DNA of 64,000 nt from Pontibacillus yanchengensis (GCF_009856295.1 NZ_WMEU01000001.1:1116001-1180000); one strand, 5' to 3'; counted from the stretch's first letter, positions 17,468 to 27,037 are shown. Notes: a model not told the origin generated them from the sequence alone. Numbers and translations: made by a program.

Positions 17468-18844
17468 TTATGAATTCAAGAGATGTAAACTTAAGAATGT
17501 GGTCGCCATTCCTAAATAAATTAAAATGGATATAATGTCATTAATCGTTGTAATAAACGGACCAGAGGCAACTGCTGGATCAATATTAAGCCTGTGCATC
17601 ACAAGAGGTACGATAGCACCAGCAAGTGTAGCGACAATTAAAGCTGCCATAATGGAAATACCAACAAGCATACCAAGGAAAATATTACCTTGCCATAAAA
17701 AGACAATAATCGTAATGAGAATTCCACAAATCGTTCCCGTAATCAATCCTGTACCTGCTTCTCGCATCACGAGTTTTAGAATGCCATCTTTTTCATGGTC
17801 ACCTGTAGCTAGTCCACGAACAGCTACCGCTAATGCTTGTGTGCCTGTATTACCTGCCATGCCGGCAATAAGTGGGATAAATACCGCTAGTATTGCTACC
17901 TGATTTAATGTCGCTTCAAAGCGCCCCATTAAGGAAGCAGTCATCATACCTAAAAATAGCAGAATGACCAGCCATGGCAACCGTTTCTTGGCAGCTGCAA
18001 AGGCATTCTCATCCGGACGATCTAAGTCAGATACACCGGCAAGTTTGGAATAGTCATCGCTTGCCTCTTCTTCCATAACGTCCATAATATCGTCGACAGT
18101 AATAATTCCAAGTAGATGATTTTGAAAATCAACCACAGGAAGGGCAAGGAAATCGTAATCACGCATCAGGCGTGCAACTTCTTCCTGGTCTTCCCCTACT
18201 TGGACAGAAACGACACGATCACTCATTACTTCTGCAATAAGCCAATCATCTTCTGCAATGATAAGGTCTCGAAGTGAGATAACACCAACTAAATGCTTAT
18301 CCTCATCAATCACGAATATATAGTAAATTGTTTCAGCATCAGGCGCTTCCTTACGTAAATGCAGCATGGCTTCTCGTACAGTTTGATTGGCATTGATGAC
18401 CACAAATTCGGTCGTCATGATACTACCAGCTGTTTTTTCCTCATAGTATAAAAGTTCTTTAATATCAGATGCCGCTTCCTTGTCCATAATCGTCAAGAAG
18501 CTGGCTACTTTATTCTTGTCTAATTCATTCAAAATATCTGCAGCATCATCCGTTGAGATTTCAGCAAGGACTTGAGCCGCAAATCGAGGATCCATTTCCG
18601 TAAAATAATCCTCTATTTCTTCAATATCAATATGCTCCATAACCTCAGCAATTTCTTCAGGCGAGAGGTACGTATAAATTTGCATTCGTACATCCGTATC
18701 TTGTTCTTCAAATATTTTTGCTTGGTCGTATGGATGCATTTCTAGAAATTCAGCACGAAATTGATCAATCTTATCTTGAAACAACGCATCCTGAATTTTC
18801 CCCCAAAGTTCTCTACGTTCATCTTCTTCAAGGTATTCCATCAT
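17468..18844 (-). CDS. mgtE: magnesium transporter MgtE
   Basis: A 458-residue Mg2+ channel. It has an N-terminal superhelical MgtE_N domain (to about 130), two CBS domains (about 140-260) that sense cytoplasmic Mg2+, and a five-helix membrane domain with the pore signature PLIAGMAGNTGTQALA. The start at 18844 follows AGGAGGG and gives a length close to B. subtilis MgtE (451); an upstream in-frame ATG at 18907 has no ribosome site. I find no M-box riboswitch in the 200 bp upstream. Confidence 0.92.
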   Translation of the reverse strand: MMEYLEEDERRELWGKIQDALFQDKIDQFRAEFLEMHPYDQAKIFEEQDTDVRMQIYTYLSPEEIAEVMEHIDIEEIEDYFTEMDPRFAAQVLAEISTDDAADILNELDKNKVASFLTIMDKEAASDIKELLYYEEKTAGSIMTTEFVVINANQTVREAMLHLRKEAPDAETIYYIFVIDEDKHLVGVISLRDLIIAEDDWLIAEVMSDRVVSVQVGEDQEEVARLMRDYDFLALPVVDFQNHLLGIITVDDIMDVMEEEASDDYSKLAGVSDLDRPDENAFAAAKKRLPWLVILLFLGMMTASLMGRFEATLNQVAILAVFIPLIAGMAGNTGTQALAVAVRGLATGDHEKDGILKLVMREAGTGLITGTICGILITIIVFLWQGNIFLGMLVGISIMAALIVATLAGAIVPLVMHRLNIDPAVASGPFITTINDIISILIYLGMATTFLSLHLLNS

Positions 18845-19159
18845 AAATCCCTCCTCATCGCCTAAAATGAAATGGTAATAGATGCTTCTATCTGCATTCT
18901 GTTCCATATTAGATGTTCGAATTTGACCGTTTCATAGTAAGGGTCAAGATGGCTTTTGTCAACGAATGTTATTTAGATTTATCATAGATTTCATCTTATC
19001 TACTATTATAAGAAAGGAAATTCTTAAAAAATGGCATAGAATAGTGTACACTTTTCATTGTGCTTACTTTTTAATCGTATCCTATTAGGAAATGGATTGC
19101 TCCCTTTTTGTTTGAAACGTAAATGGGAACACATCCTCTATAGAAGAAAGGGATCATCT

Positions 19160-20338
19160 ATGAATCAAAAAAACCAAGGCTTTAACATAGATTTTACGTT
19201 AATTTTTATTATACTCTTATTGGCTGCTGTTAGCTTATTCTCACTTTATACAATTGAACCGACGTTACCTTCTAAGTATGATGGCTCTAACTTTTTAATG
19301 AAGCAAACGCAATGGTACATACTTGGCACCATCTTAGTGGTCTCAGTCATGTTTATTGATTATGACCGCTTCCGACAATTCGCATGGGTCATTTATGGTT
19401 TTGGTGTGATGATGTTACTCATGCTTGAACTACACATCCCTGGTTTTCTTGTCCATTCAAACAATGGTGCTACAAGTTGGTTTAAGTTCCCATTCGGGAC
19501 CGTACAACCCGGGGAATTTATGAAAGTATTTCTTGTTATCATTCAAAGTCATTTAATTGCCCGTCACCATGAAAAGAGACCCGATTATCAAAGTGTTAAA
19601 TATGATTTATGGTTGTTAGCTAAATTAATTGGTGTTGCACTGCCTCCTATGGCACTTATCGCCAAGCAGCCTGACCTTGGTACGTTTCTTGTTATGGCTG
19701 CCATAACAGGAGCTCTTATTCTCGTTTCCGGTATTCGCTGGCGTATCCTATTAACTATTCTTGGAATTATCGCTATTTCTGCAGCAGCGTTCGTAACCAT
19801 TTATCTACTGTTTCCACTTGCTATGGAGCAATTTTTAACAGAATCCGATTTTGGTCACGTAACAGGCCGGTTTTATGGCTGGCTTCAACCTGAGAAGTAC
19901 GAAGATTTCGGTTATCAGTTAACAAAAGCGATGATGGCGATTGGCTCCGGTCAATTAATCGGTAAAGGTGTCATGGGGATGCAATCATTAAACATTCCCG
20001 AACGCCATACAGACATGATCTTCACAGCCATCGCAGAGCAATTTGGTTTCCTTGGAGCAAGTGTTGTTGTGACATTGTTTTTTTTACTCATTTATCGAGT
20101 TATTTCCACAGCTCTAGAAAGTAATGACCAATTTGGTAGTTATTTATGTGTCGGCATCATCGGACTGTTCACGTACCAAATATTCCAGAATATCGGCATG
20201 TCTATTCAACTGCTACCAATAACAGGACTTCCCCTCCCTTTTCTTAGTTACGGCGGAAGTTCCTTACTGACCTACATGCTCGCCATAGGATTAGTATTAA
20301 ACGTTCGCTTTCGAACGAAAACCTATATGTTTGATTAG
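19160..20338 (+). CDS. FtsW/RodA/SpoVE-family membrane protein
   Basis: A 392-residue protein with about ten membrane segments of the SEDS family, the peptidoglycan polymerases that work with a class B penicillin-binding protein. Family marks include QPGEFMKVFLVI, KQPDLGTFLVM, the loop with GSGQLIGKGVMG and the C-terminal LPITGLPLPFLSYGGSS. Length and lack of a long tail favour a RodA-type (elongation) over an FtsW-type role, but the paralogue cannot be fixed. The ATG at 19160 has AGAAAGGGA seven bases upstream; a longer in-frame start lacks one. Confidence 0.85.
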   Translation: MNQKNQGFNIDFTLIFIILLLAAVSLFSLYTIEPTLPSKYDGSNFLMKQTQWYILGTILVVSVMFIDYDRFRQFAWVIYGFGVMMLLMLELHIPGFLVHSNNGATSWFKFPFGTVQPGEFMKVFLVIIQSHLIARHHEKRPDYQSVKYDLWLLAKLIGVALPPMALIAKQPDLGTFLVMAAITGALILVSGIRWRILLTILGIIAISAAAFVTIYLLFPLAMEQFLTESDFGHVTGRFYGWLQPEKYEDFGYQLTKAMMAIGSGQLIGKGVMGMQSLNIPERHTDMIFTAIAEQFGFLGASVVVTLFFLLIYRVISTALESNDQFGSYLCVGIIGLFTYQIFQNIGMSIQLLPITGLPLPFLSYGGSSLLTYMLAIGLVLNVRFRTKTYMFD

Positions 20339-20341
20339 AGG

Positions 20342-20380
20342 AAAGGGTGGATACGCTAAAATAGCGACCACCCTTTTTTT
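20342..20380 (+). terminator. terminator of the RodA-family gene
   Basis: AAAGGGTGG/CCACCCTTT stem with a nested CGCTA/TAGCG stem, followed by seven T residues. Confidence 0.9.
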
Positions 20381-20381
20381 G

Positions 20382-20400
20382 AACAAAAGCGCAAGTGTCC
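20382..20400 (+). repeat. 5'-end fragment of the dispersed repeat family (weak)
   Basis: AACAAAAGCGCAAGTGTCC matches the first bases of the repeat family and then diverges; probably a decayed remnant. Confidence 0.4.
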
Positions 20401-20510
20401 TTCTATTAGTGCAAAAAACACGAAGCTGTAGGTGCTAAAGCTCTAAGCAGCCTTTAATGTTATTCACGAGTGAAAATCTTGATGATATAGATAGCCCAAG
20501 GAGGAATTAT

Positions 20511-21254
20511 ATGAAAGTTGATATCATTGGTGATGTTCATGGTTGTTTTAATGAGTTATTTACATTATTTCAAAAGCTAGGCTACACAATTAAAGACGGT
20601 GTGCCTGAACATGAGGATGGGCGTACACCCATCTTTGTCGGAGATTTACCTGATCGGGGTCCCGAATCGTTAAAAGTCATTCACTTTGTATATGAACTTG
20701 TCGTAAAGCACCAAAGAGGTCATTATGTACCAGGGAACCACGACAATAAATTGTACCGCTTTTTCAAAGGGAATAATGTACAACAAAAACATGGGCTAGA
20801 AACAACGGTTGCCGAATATGAAGCGCTCCCATCTGATCAACAGGAAAAAATTAAACAACGGTTTATGGAGCTTTATGAGCATTCCCCTTTGTATCATGTA
20901 CTCCCAGAAGCCAACCTGGTTGTCGCTCATGCTGGCATCCGTGAAGATATGATTGGACATGAGGATAAAAAAGTCCATACCTTTGTGCTATATGGAGATA
21001 TAACGGGAGAATTCCACGAAAACGGTATGCCTGTTCGTCGTGATTGGGCAGGAGAATACGGAGGAGATCGGTGGATTGTGTATGGTCATACTCCAGTACG
21101 AACACCCCGCTTCAAAAATAAAACGGTCAATATCGATACTGGCTGTGTATTTGGTGGAGCCTTGTCAGCATTCCGACTTCCAGAAGAAGAAATCATTTCC
21201 GTTCCATCAAAGCAACCTGAAGTACCAGAGAAATTTCGAACATTTGATGATTAA
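20511..21254 (+). CDS. prpE: PrpE, diadenosine-polyphosphatase / phosphatase
   Basis: A 247-residue calcineurin-like metallophosphoesterase. The metal motifs appear in order: DVHG (residues 7-10), GDLPDRG (about 46-52), GNHD (about 78-81) and later the His of VAHAG and VYGHTPV. The family Asn-His-Asp is intact, whereas B. subtilis PrpE reads GNHCN. PrpE in B. subtilis hydrolyses Ap4A and dephosphorylates phosphoproteins and affects spore germination. AAGGAGGAA precedes the ATG. Its TAA stop is the exact left boundary of repeat copy B. Confidence 0.9.
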   Translation: MKVDIIGDVHGCFNELFTLFQKLGYTIKDGVPEHEDGRTPIFVGDLPDRGPESLKVIHFVYELVVKHQRGHYVPGNHDNKLYRFFKGNNVQQKHGLETTVAEYEALPSDQQEKIKQRFMELYEHSPLYHVLPEANLVVAHAGIREDMIGHEDKKVHTFVLYGDITGEFHENGMPVRRDWAGEYGGDRWIVYGHTPVRTPRFKNKTVNIDTGCVFGGALSAFRLPEEEIISVPSKQPEVPEKFRTFDD

Positions 21255-21510
21255 GAACAAAAGCTCAGGGCGTCCGTTAAGCGACGTATGTGTTTCGGCC
21301 TAAACGACATAGGTTGGTTCGATGTTGCTACGTGATGTAGCGACTTTAATCGAACTTCACCTGATTCCGCGGGAGATAAAGGAAACACGAAAACATGCGT
21401 GAGTCGATGTTAACTTATCGTATGGAGGCGCGCGGGAAGCATACTAGTCGCTGGGAGCTGGACGTGGCTCACAACCTCAAACCCGTTTATAATTTCCTAG
21501 ACGACAATAT
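21255..21510 (+). repeat. dispersed structured repeat, copy B
   Basis: Starts immediately after the prpE stop with GAACAAAAGCTCAGGGCG, then TTAAGCGACGTA. The core hairpin GCTACgtgatGTAGC shows base changes that keep pairing compared with GCTGC...GCAGC in other copies. The 3' part has ACTTATCGTATGGAGG and CTAGTCGCTGGGAGCTGG. A tail ending TTTCCTAGACGACAA is shared with copies G and H. Confidence 0.88.
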
Positions 21511-21516
21511 ATCACA

Positions 21517-21541
21517 TGCCCTCGCTTAGCGACGTATGGAC
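21517..21541 (+). repeat. second 5'-end fragment next to copy B
   Basis: CCCTCGCTTAGCGACGTATG repeats the 5' terminal segment of the family directly after copy B ends, then stops: a partial second insertion or a slippage product. Confidence 0.6.
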
Positions 21542-21576
21542 TTAACGTCCAATAAATACATTTTTGTACATTTTAA

Positions 21577-21603
21577 AATGGCCGACTCATTAGGAGTCAG
21601 CCT
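21577..21603 (-). terminator. terminator overlapping the yjbO stop codon
   Basis: On the minus strand GGCTGACTC pairs with GAGTCGGCC; the TGA stop of yjbO is inside the 5' arm. It is followed by an A/T-rich stretch with a short T-run. Confidence 0.65.
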
Positions 21604-22496
21604 TCTTTACATATTTCACGCTTATCTCTAATAAGCCCAGCCATATCCTCAGGCATCCCCGAATTCACTCGTATTTCCTCCCCACTCATTGGGTGAGGAA
21701 ATACGAGTGAAGTACAATGTAAAGCCTGTCTTTCTATCAGGTCGCGCTTCCCACCATATAAGTCATCCCCAAGTAGAGGATGACCTAGATAGCTAAAATG
21801 AACACGGATTTGATGGGTGCGCCCTGTTTCCAAACGAACATCCACGAGAGAATAGTCTTGAGTCTCTACTTCTACTTTGTAATGAGTAATTGCCTCTCGC
21901 CCGTCAGGAGTTACCTTTCGCTCAATAAGGGAATCGTAGTTTCTTCCTATTGGGGCAGTTATGGTTCCTTTTCGATCAGCTAGCGCCCCAGTAACGATGG
22001 CTTTATACGTACGGCGAATCTCACCCTTTTCTTGCTTGGAAGACAAGATTGAGTGAGCAAGTCGATGCTTAGCAATTAGGACAATACCTGATGTATCGAC
22101 GTCCAATCTCGTAACGACATGGACGGTATAGGAAATGTTCTTTTTGTTGTAATATGAAATGATCCGATTCGACAATGTATCCTCCAAGTGATGGATAGAA
22201 GGTATTGTGGCAAGCCCTGCAGGTTTGTGTAACACCAGTACATCAGCATCCTCATATAACACTACAATTGGACGATCAACAGGATGTAGGTGAGGCCCTC
22301 GTTCTTCAGCAGGGAAATGTAGTTCTAGCACATCCCCCTCCTTTAATCTCGCTTTGACACTAACAGGTTCCTCGTTCAAAAGGATTGCCCCGTCAAATTT
22401 CACCACTTTCACCATGCTACGTGAAAATGCTCGTACGCTGTGAAGATAGTTACGTACGAGCATCCCTTCTTGTTGTTTGGTAATGGTCCACTTCAC
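21597..22496 (-). CDS. yjbO: RluA-family 23S/tRNA pseudouridine synthase YjbO
   Basis: A 299-residue pseudouridine synthase with an N-terminal S4-like RNA-binding segment (about 10-75) and the RluA catalytic core. The catalytic Asp is in TRLDVDTSGIVLIAK (the usual HRLD reads TRLD here); other motifs are HKPAGLATIP and GRTHQIRVHFSYLGHPLLGD. The start is GTG, with GAGGTG eight bases upstream, 21 bp after nadK. In B. subtilis the order yjbM-nadK-yjbO is the same. Target uridine unknown. Confidence 0.9.
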   Translation of the reverse strand: MKWTITKQQEGMLVRNYLHSVRAFSRSMVKVVKFDGAILLNEEPVSVKARLKEGDVLELHFPAEERGPHLHPVDRPIVVLYEDADVLVLHKPAGLATIPSIHHLEDTLSNRIISYYNKKNISYTVHVVTRLDVDTSGIVLIAKHRLAHSILSSKQEKGEIRRTYKAIVTGALADRKGTITAPIGRNYDSLIERKVTPDGREAITHYKVEVETQDYSLVDVRLETGRTHQIRVHFSYLGHPLLGDDLYGGKRDLIERQALHCTSLVFPHPMSGEEIRVNSGMPEDMAGLIRDKREICKEG

Positions 22497-22517
22497 GTCC
22501 AGTGCACCTCGCTTCTT

Positions 22518-23318
22518 TTATTCATCATCCGCTACGAAAGAATCATGTACTCGTTTCCAGAACGGGAAGGGACGAAAACGCGCAAAACGTACTTTTTCTT
22601 TCGCCACTCTGCACTGAATGGACTTCACATCAGCATAGCGGCGTGTTATGTGGTCTAGTGTGATTAAAAAGCTCTTTTCATGCTTTGGCTTTAACATGCA
22701 TGTATGATGCTTCGGTAAAATCAGTGGTGACCCAATCGTACGGAAGACACGGTTGTTAATGGATGCCATCTCCGCAATCTGAATCGCTTCTAGTGAAGGG
22801 TGAATGATCGCTCCACCTAAGGCCTTATTATAGGCAGTACTACCAGATGGAGTCGAAATACATAGTCCATCTCCACGGAACGTTTCAAAATGTTCCCCTT
22901 TTATTTCAACATCGAGCACCACGGAACCTTCTGCCGTTTTCACGGAGCATTCATTTAAGGCTAGAAAACGATCCTCTGGTTCGTCCCCTTTAGGTCGAAT
23001 TGTAATTTCTAATAACGGATATTCGACTACCTGAAACGGGGTACGAGCCACTTCGATAATTAACTTTTCGAGTTCCTTCGGCATCCAATCCGCATAAAAG
23101 CCTAAATGACCGGTATGTACACCAATAAATGCTGTCTTATCTAGGCGGTGTATATACGTGTGGAACGCTTCTAAAAGCGTCCCATCCCCACCTATTGAAA
23201 TAACCAAATCAGGTTCATCCTCATCGATGACAAGGTTAAATTCGGTTAAATAATTTTTCATTTTAGCTAAAATTTCATCGGAGACAGAATCGCCTTTGGA
23301 AGTAAGCGCAAACTTCAT
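22518..23318 (-). CDS. nadK: NAD kinase
   Basis: A 266-residue ATP-NAD kinase (NadF/PpnK) making NADP from NAD. The signature GGDGT lies at residues 43-47, followed by the conserved ALNECSV and the substrate loop [16 protein letters not shown]. Length and sequence follow the B. subtilis enzyme of the same locus. GGGAGG lies 11 bases before the ATG. It is the second gene of yjbM-nadK-yjbO, tying NADP supply to the same transcript as an alarmone synthetase. Confidence 0.95.
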   Translation of the reverse strand: MKFALTSKGDSVSDEILAKMKNYLTEFNLVIDEDEPDLVISIGGDGTLLEAFHTYIHRLDKTAFIGVHTGHLGFYADWMPKELEKLIIEVARTPFQVVEYPLLEITIRPKGDEPEDRFLALNECSVKTAEGSVVLDVEIKGEHFETFRGDGLCISTPSGSTAYNKALGGAIIHPSLEAIQIAEMASINNRVFRTIGSPLILPKHHTCMLKPKHEKSFLITLDHITRRYADVKSIQCRVAKEKVRFARFRPFPFWKRVHDSFVADDE

Positions 23319-23348
23319 AATAGAAGAAACCTCCCTTTTATTTACACG

Positions 23349-23993
23349 TTAGGATTTGTCAGTTGGTTCATTATCATTCTTTTTCCTGAAAATAGCTTGT
23401 GCTTCTTGGATCTCATTGCGTATTTTGGACATTTCTTCATCTAATTGAAAGGCAGCTTCAGCTGCTTTCTTCAAGCGCGCTTTCACCTCAATTGGAATTT
23501 GTCCACTATACTTATAATTTAAAGAATGTTCATTCGTCGCCCAGAAATTCATGGCGAGTGTACGAATTTGAACTTCAGCAAGCAATTTCTTTTCCCCCTG
23601 TATGGTTTCCACGGGATATTCAATAATAACATGATAGGAACGGTATCCGCTTTCTTTCTTTTTGCTAACATAATCTTTCTCTTCGATAATATCAAAGTCT
23701 TTGCGCTGTCGAAGCATACCTACTACTGTATAAATATCATCGACAAATTGGCAAACGACTCGAAGTCCTGCAATATCTTGTATTTCATCTTCAAGATCGG
23801 GGTAAGCAATATTTCGCTCTCTTGTTTTTGCTAATATACTCTGTATTGGTTTCACCCGACCTGTTACAAATTCAATAGGGGAATGTGTGGAACCATACTC
23901 ATATTGGGCTCGCATTCCCTTTAACTTCACCTTTAATTCATCAACAGCTTGATTATAAGGTGCCAAAAACATTTCCCAATTCATATCTATCAA
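23349..23993 (-). CDS. yjbM: small alarmone synthetase YjbM (SasB)
   Basis: A 214-residue GTP pyrophosphokinase consisting of only the RelA/SpoT synthetase domain; it transfers pyrophosphate from ATP to GTP or GDP to make (p)ppGpp without a ribosome-sensing domain. Conserved segments are EFVTGRVKPIQSIL, DIAGLRVVCQFVDDIY and KESGYRSYHVIIEYP. The likely start is a TTG whose product aligns end to end with the B. subtilis start; an ATG three codons later is possible. First gene of the yjbM-nadK-yjbO operon. Confidence 0.93.
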   Translation of the reverse strand: MIDMNWEMFLAPYNQAVDELKVKLKGMRAQYEYGSTHSPIEFVTGRVKPIQSILAKTRERNIAYPDLEDEIQDIAGLRVVCQFVDDIYTVVGMLRQRKDFDIIEEKDYVSKKKESGYRSYHVIIEYPVETIQGEKKLLAEVQIRTLAMNFWATNEHSLNYKYSGQIPIEVKARLKKAAEAAFQLDEEMSKIRNEIQEAQAIFRKKNDNEPTDKS

Positions 23994-24156
23994 GCACCAC
24001 CTTTAAACGTAACAACAGCGCGTCATCAAGTTGCTTCACATGATGATTACTGCGCTTTTATTGTATCATAAAATAGGGAAATGGATAATGATTGCAATCT
24101 TTACAAATGTCATCAATAATAGAATCGACCCATTTTAGATAGATGGAGGTATAAAA

Positions 24157-24729
24157 ATGTCTCAAGAAATTGAAATAGAATTCAAAAACTTACTAGAAGA
24201 AAACGAATATGAACAACTTGCTCAAACCTTACCTTTCCAAAAGGAACAACGTTTTAGTCAGACGAATTATTACTTTGAAACAAATTCCTTCGATTTGCGT
24301 GAAAAGAAATGCGCCCTTCGTATTCGCAAAAAAAATGATACGTGGACGGCAACCCTAAAAGAACCTCACCCAAAAGGACTTCTTGAAACGCACGATACGT
24401 TAACAGAAGAAGAAGCACAGGGATGGATGAATAATGAACCTGCTCCTGCTCCAAACATTAAGGACCGACTTGCTAATTTTGGCATTGACTTCTCCTCTCT
24501 TCAATTCAAAGGTGCTTTGACGACAGAACGTATGGAGACAGAATACATGGATACCCTTATTGTATTAGACCGCAGTCACTATAATAATGTAACGGATTAT
24601 GAGTTTGAGTTAGAAGCAAAGGAAAAACAACATGGACAAACTGTCTTCAAAGACATTCTTCATCAATTTGATATACCAGAACGTGAGACACCAAATAAAA
24701 TTAAACGATTCTTCCAATCTGTAACATAA
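24157..24729 (+). CDS. yjbK: CYTH-domain protein YjbK
   Basis: A 190-residue CYTH (CyaB-thiamine triphosphatase) domain protein. The N-terminal ExExK motif is EIEIEFK (residues 4-10), and the family's Arg/Lys/Glu pattern on alternating strands continues (ALRIRKKND, TATLKEP, YEFELEAKE). Such proteins form a beta-barrel tunnel that hydrolyses inorganic triphosphate or related substrates with Mg2+. It is transcribed divergently from yjbM, and a GGAGG site is present. Substrate unknown. Confidence 0.9.
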   Translation: MSQEIEIEFKNLLEENEYEQLAQTLPFQKEQRFSQTNYYFETNSFDLREKKCALRIRKKNDTWTATLKEPHPKGLLETHDTLTEEEAQGWMNNEPAPAPNIKDRLANFGIDFSSLQFKGALTTERMETEYMDTLIVLDRSHYNNVTDYEFELEAKEKQHGQTVFKDILHQFDIPERETPNKIKRFFQSVT

Positions 24730-24904
24730 ACAGATTTGTTGAGTTTTGGAAGCTAGCGTTGCTACAATAAGGAAAAGATACATGATGAAGGCACCATAAA
24801 GGGATTACGTGTGACAGGCTTAAGTTTGTCAACGCTTTCACCATGAACTAAATTTACTACGAATTAGTCTTATAACAGATAAAGTTAACGAGAGAGTGTT
24901 AAGT

Positions 24905-25309
24905 ATGACGAATTATGAAGGAACGGTTTATGATGCAATAGGTGGCTCAGCTACCATTCATCTTTTGGTCGAAGCGTTTTATGAACGTGTGGGAAAACAC
25001 CCAGATTTAGCCCCCATCTTCCCGGAAGATTTAACAGAAACAGCTCGTAAACAAAAACAATTTTTATCACAATTCTTAGGTGGGCCTGCGTATTATACAG
25101 AGGAGCATGGACATCCTATGCTAAGAGCTAGACATTTACCGTTTGAAATCACCCCTACTCGTAAAGACGCATGGCTCTCATGCATGAATGAGGCGTTAGA
25201 GGAAGCTGGGGTAGAAGAACCTTATCGAAGTGCTATTTTTGAACGATTAACTTATACAGCACATCACATGATGAATACACCAGAAGATGGGAAAGGAGAA
25301 TCCACGTGA
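24905..25309 (+). CDS. yjbI: truncated haemoglobin YjbI
   Basis: A 134-residue group II (trHbO) truncated haemoglobin. [15 protein letters not shown] and [13 protein letters not shown] hold the F-helix region with the proximal His; the distal Trp/Tyr pattern fits the group. In B. subtilis YjbI binds O2 tightly and has peroxidase activity. The ATG at 24905 is preferred to an upstream GTG on alignment, although the ribosome site (AGAGAG) is weak. Its stop overlaps the GTG start of spxH, so the two are translationally linked. Confidence 0.9.
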   Translation: MTNYEGTVYDAIGGSATIHLLVEAFYERVGKHPDLAPIFPEDLTETARKQKQFLSQFLGGPAYYTEEHGHPMLRARHLPFEITPTRKDAWLSCMNEALEEAGVEEPYRSAIFERLTYTAHHMMNTPEDGKGEST

Positions 25310-26199
25310 GCTGGCATATGACTAGGGAATCAAACAACACGAAACCATCAACATCCCAGTTTGGTTTTTTCGACCTGTTAAAAAAACCAGTTGAGATTTA
25401 TGTATTTATCGATCCCTTATGTCCTGAATGCTGGTCTCTAGAGCCATATATAAAAAAGCTTACGATTGAGTATGGGAGATACTTTACAATCCGACCAATC
25501 ATTAGTGGAAAATTAACTTCCTTAAACTCAGAATCATTTCAAAAACCAGAGGACTTAGCAAAAGGTTGGGAAAAAGTAGCTTCCCGAACTGGTATGAGTT
25601 GTGATGGTGATTTATGGTTAGAAAATCCTGTCTCGTCTCCATGGCTCGCGGCATTGGGAATCAAAGCTGCAGAATTACAAGGTCGGAAAGCTGGGATGAG
25701 ATTTCTACGCAAACTACAGGAATATTTATTCTTAAATAAACAAAATATCTCAAACGAAGATGTACTCATCTCTTGCGCAGAAGATGTTAAGCTGGATGTA
25801 GAAGAATTCAAGCGTGATTTACACTCTGATTCTGCTAAACGCGCGTTACAATGTGACTTAAAATTGACTCGTGAAATGGAAGTAGATCAAATACCAGCAA
25901 TTGTTCTCTTTAACCAAGAGGAAGAGGAAGAAGGCATTAAAATTACTGGACTTTATCCTTATCCTATTTATGTAGAAGTGCTACAAGAAATGTTACAGAA
26001 AAAACCTTCTCCTGCTTCCAAACCAGATATTGAAGAATTCCTAAAACACTATGGCCTGGTAGCAAGCCGCGAAATCTCGGAAGTATATGACTGGTCTGAA
26101 GCCAAAACAAAATGCGAGATGAAGAAACTTCTACTCAAACAAAAAGTCGAACAACACCCAGCTAAGTATGATATGTTTTGGCGGTATGTCGATCAGTAA
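25306..26199 (+). CDS. spxH: ClpXP adaptor protein SpxH (YjbH)
   Basis: A 297-residue DsbA-like thioredoxin-fold protein. The CxxC motif CPEC sits at residues 39-42 in [13 protein letters not shown]; later [16 protein letters not shown] and the C-terminal MFWRYVD match YjbH of B. subtilis. YjbH delivers Spx to ClpXP and aggregates under disulfide stress, so Spx accumulates. The GTG start lies within the yjbI stop (GTGA), with AAAGGAG seven bases upstream. Spx itself is encoded about 8 kb away and the RNA RoxS directly downstream. Confidence 0.93.
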   Translation: MSWHMTRESNNTKPSTSQFGFFDLLKKPVEIYVFIDPLCPECWSLEPYIKKLTIEYGRYFTIRPIISGKLTSLNSESFQKPEDLAKGWEKVASRTGMSCDGDLWLENPVSSPWLAALGIKAAELQGRKAGMRFLRKLQEYLFLNKQNISNEDVLISCAEDVKLDVEEFKRDLHSDSAKRALQCDLKLTREMEVDQIPAIVLFNQEEEEEGIKITGLYPYPIYVEVLQEMLQKKPSPASKPDIEEFLKHYGLVASREISEVYDWSEAKTKCEMKKLLLKQKVEQHPAKYDMFWRYVDQ

Positions 26200-26237
26200 A
26201 ACAAAATAAATAATTCTTAATTAGATAAGTACAAGTC

Positions 26238-26273
26238 GGGCTATACTCTCTCTGAGTAGCCCTCTTTTTTTTT
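26238..26273 (+). terminator. terminator of yjbI-spxH
   Basis: GGGCTA/TAGCCC stem with a nested CTC/GAG pairing in the loop, followed closely by nine T residues. Confidence 0.8.
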
Positions 26274-26295
26274 GGCAGTTATAGGTTACGTTACT

Positions 26296-26335
26296 CTAAA
26301 TCGCTGGGCGATGGAGCTAGACATGTAAGCACAAA
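26296..26335 (+). repeat. 3'-end fragment of the dispersed repeat family
   Basis: TCGCTGGGCGATGGAGCTAG and ACATGTAAGC are the characteristic 3' terminus of the family (compare copies A and D) with nothing of the rest attached. A truncated remnant between spxH and roxS. Confidence 0.75.
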
Positions 26336-26347
26336 ATTTATTTAAAG

Positions 26348-26465
26348 AAAAAAGCCAGGCTTTCAATCGCCTGGCTTATCAATGTCTATATCATTAGACA
26401 AAGGGGGATGGGAGAAAGTATCACAGTCTAAACAAAGGATTTTGTTAGTATGTGATTTATTTCAC
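26348..26465 (-). ncRNA. roxS: RoxS / RsaE small regulatory RNA
   Basis: A ~117-nt RNA on the minus strand. It contains the hallmark C-rich seed TTTCTCCCATCCCCCTTTGT, a second TCCTTTGTTTAG segment, a 5' region GTGAAATAAATCACATAC that can fold on itself, and a strong terminator (AAGCCAGGC/GCCTGGCTT plus six T). RsaE of Staphylococcus and RoxS of B. subtilis share these parts, and in B. subtilis roxS lies between yjbH and yizD, as here. It pairs through the C-rich loops with ribosome sites of central-metabolism mRNAs under NO or redox stress. Identified by recalled motif and position, not by a covariance search. Confidence 0.9.
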
Positions 26466-26470
26466 ATATA

Positions 26471-26501
26471 AACTATAGCATGGGACATTACCTATTTACA
26501 A
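26471..26501 (-). promoter_or_regulatory. roxS promoter with Rex-like palindrome at the start site
   Basis: On the minus strand TTGTAA and TATAGT are 18 bp apart, giving a start near 26465. The palindrome TGTGA-n6-TCACA (26451-26466) lies at the predicted start and resembles a Rex operator. B. subtilis roxS is known to be controlled by Rex and ResD. The same bases form the RNA's 5' stem, so operator and RNA structure cannot be separated here. Confidence 0.5.
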
Positions 26502-26599
26502 TGGTTTAAGATTTTTGTCACAAAAGGTTCAAGAATGTACATGTAAAGATTTGTCCAACCCTCGCATACATTAATAATACTATATAGAAATTCTCTGGA

Positions 26600-26790
26600 A
26601 GTTTGTCTAACTATTTTTAAGATGTTACCTACACAACATAGGTTCGATAGGGGTATCAACAGTAGGTTAAATCGAACATCAATTGTATCCAGAGGAAATA
26701 ACAGAAACACTAGTGATTCGATGTTACCTCATCAGAGCGTGGAAAGAATACTACTTGCAGAGAGCTGAATTAACAACTATAGGCCATTAT
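26600..26790 (+). repeat. dispersed structured repeat, copy C (decayed)
   Basis: Keeps the landmarks of the family in order: CCTACACAACATAGGTTCGAT, an AATCGAA arm of the core hairpin, AGAGGAAATAACAGAAACAC, GTGATTCGATGTTACCTCATC and an AGAGCTGAA end. The inner GC-rich core stem is lost. Core in the same orientation as copies B, E, G and H. Confidence 0.7.
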
Positions 26791-26825
26791 TCCTCTTTTT
26801 TACTTTTACGAAACGGAGTGATCCC

Positions 26826-26999
26826 ATGCGTTACCTACCTTTGTTCTGGCTGATTTCCACAACCATCGCTCTAGGATTTAATTTGTTAGGATTAATGAGA
26901 CTTGTTCCTCTCTTCCTATCATTGCCATTATTATTCGCATGCATTTATTTCACTATTTTCAGTTTTACACATCGCCGTTCCTTCAAAGGACTTCGATAG
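26826..26999 (+). CDS. small two-helix membrane protein in the yizD position
   Basis: A 57-residue hydrophobic protein, MRYLPLFWLISTTIALGFNL at the start, with two membrane segments (about 4-24 and 28-48) and a basic tail (HRRSFKGLR). CGGAG lies before the ATG. It sits between roxS and pepF, where B. subtilis has yizD; identity with YizD is inferred from position and size only. Confidence 0.65.
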   Translation: MRYLPLFWLISTTIALGFNLLGLMRLVPLFLSLPLLFACIYFTIFSFTHRRSFKGLR

Positions 27000-27037
27000 G
27001 GAGTACGGAGATAATGAAATCCCCAATCACTACCAAT

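Noticed and set aside
18845..19057. Magnesium (M-box) riboswitch upstream of mgtE
   Set aside because: The region is short and AT-rich and lacks the paired helices and conserved segments of an M-box.
26492..26710. Minus-strand open frame upstream of roxS
   Set aside because: It runs through the decayed repeat copy C and the roxS promoter; no ribosome site and no protein-like composition.
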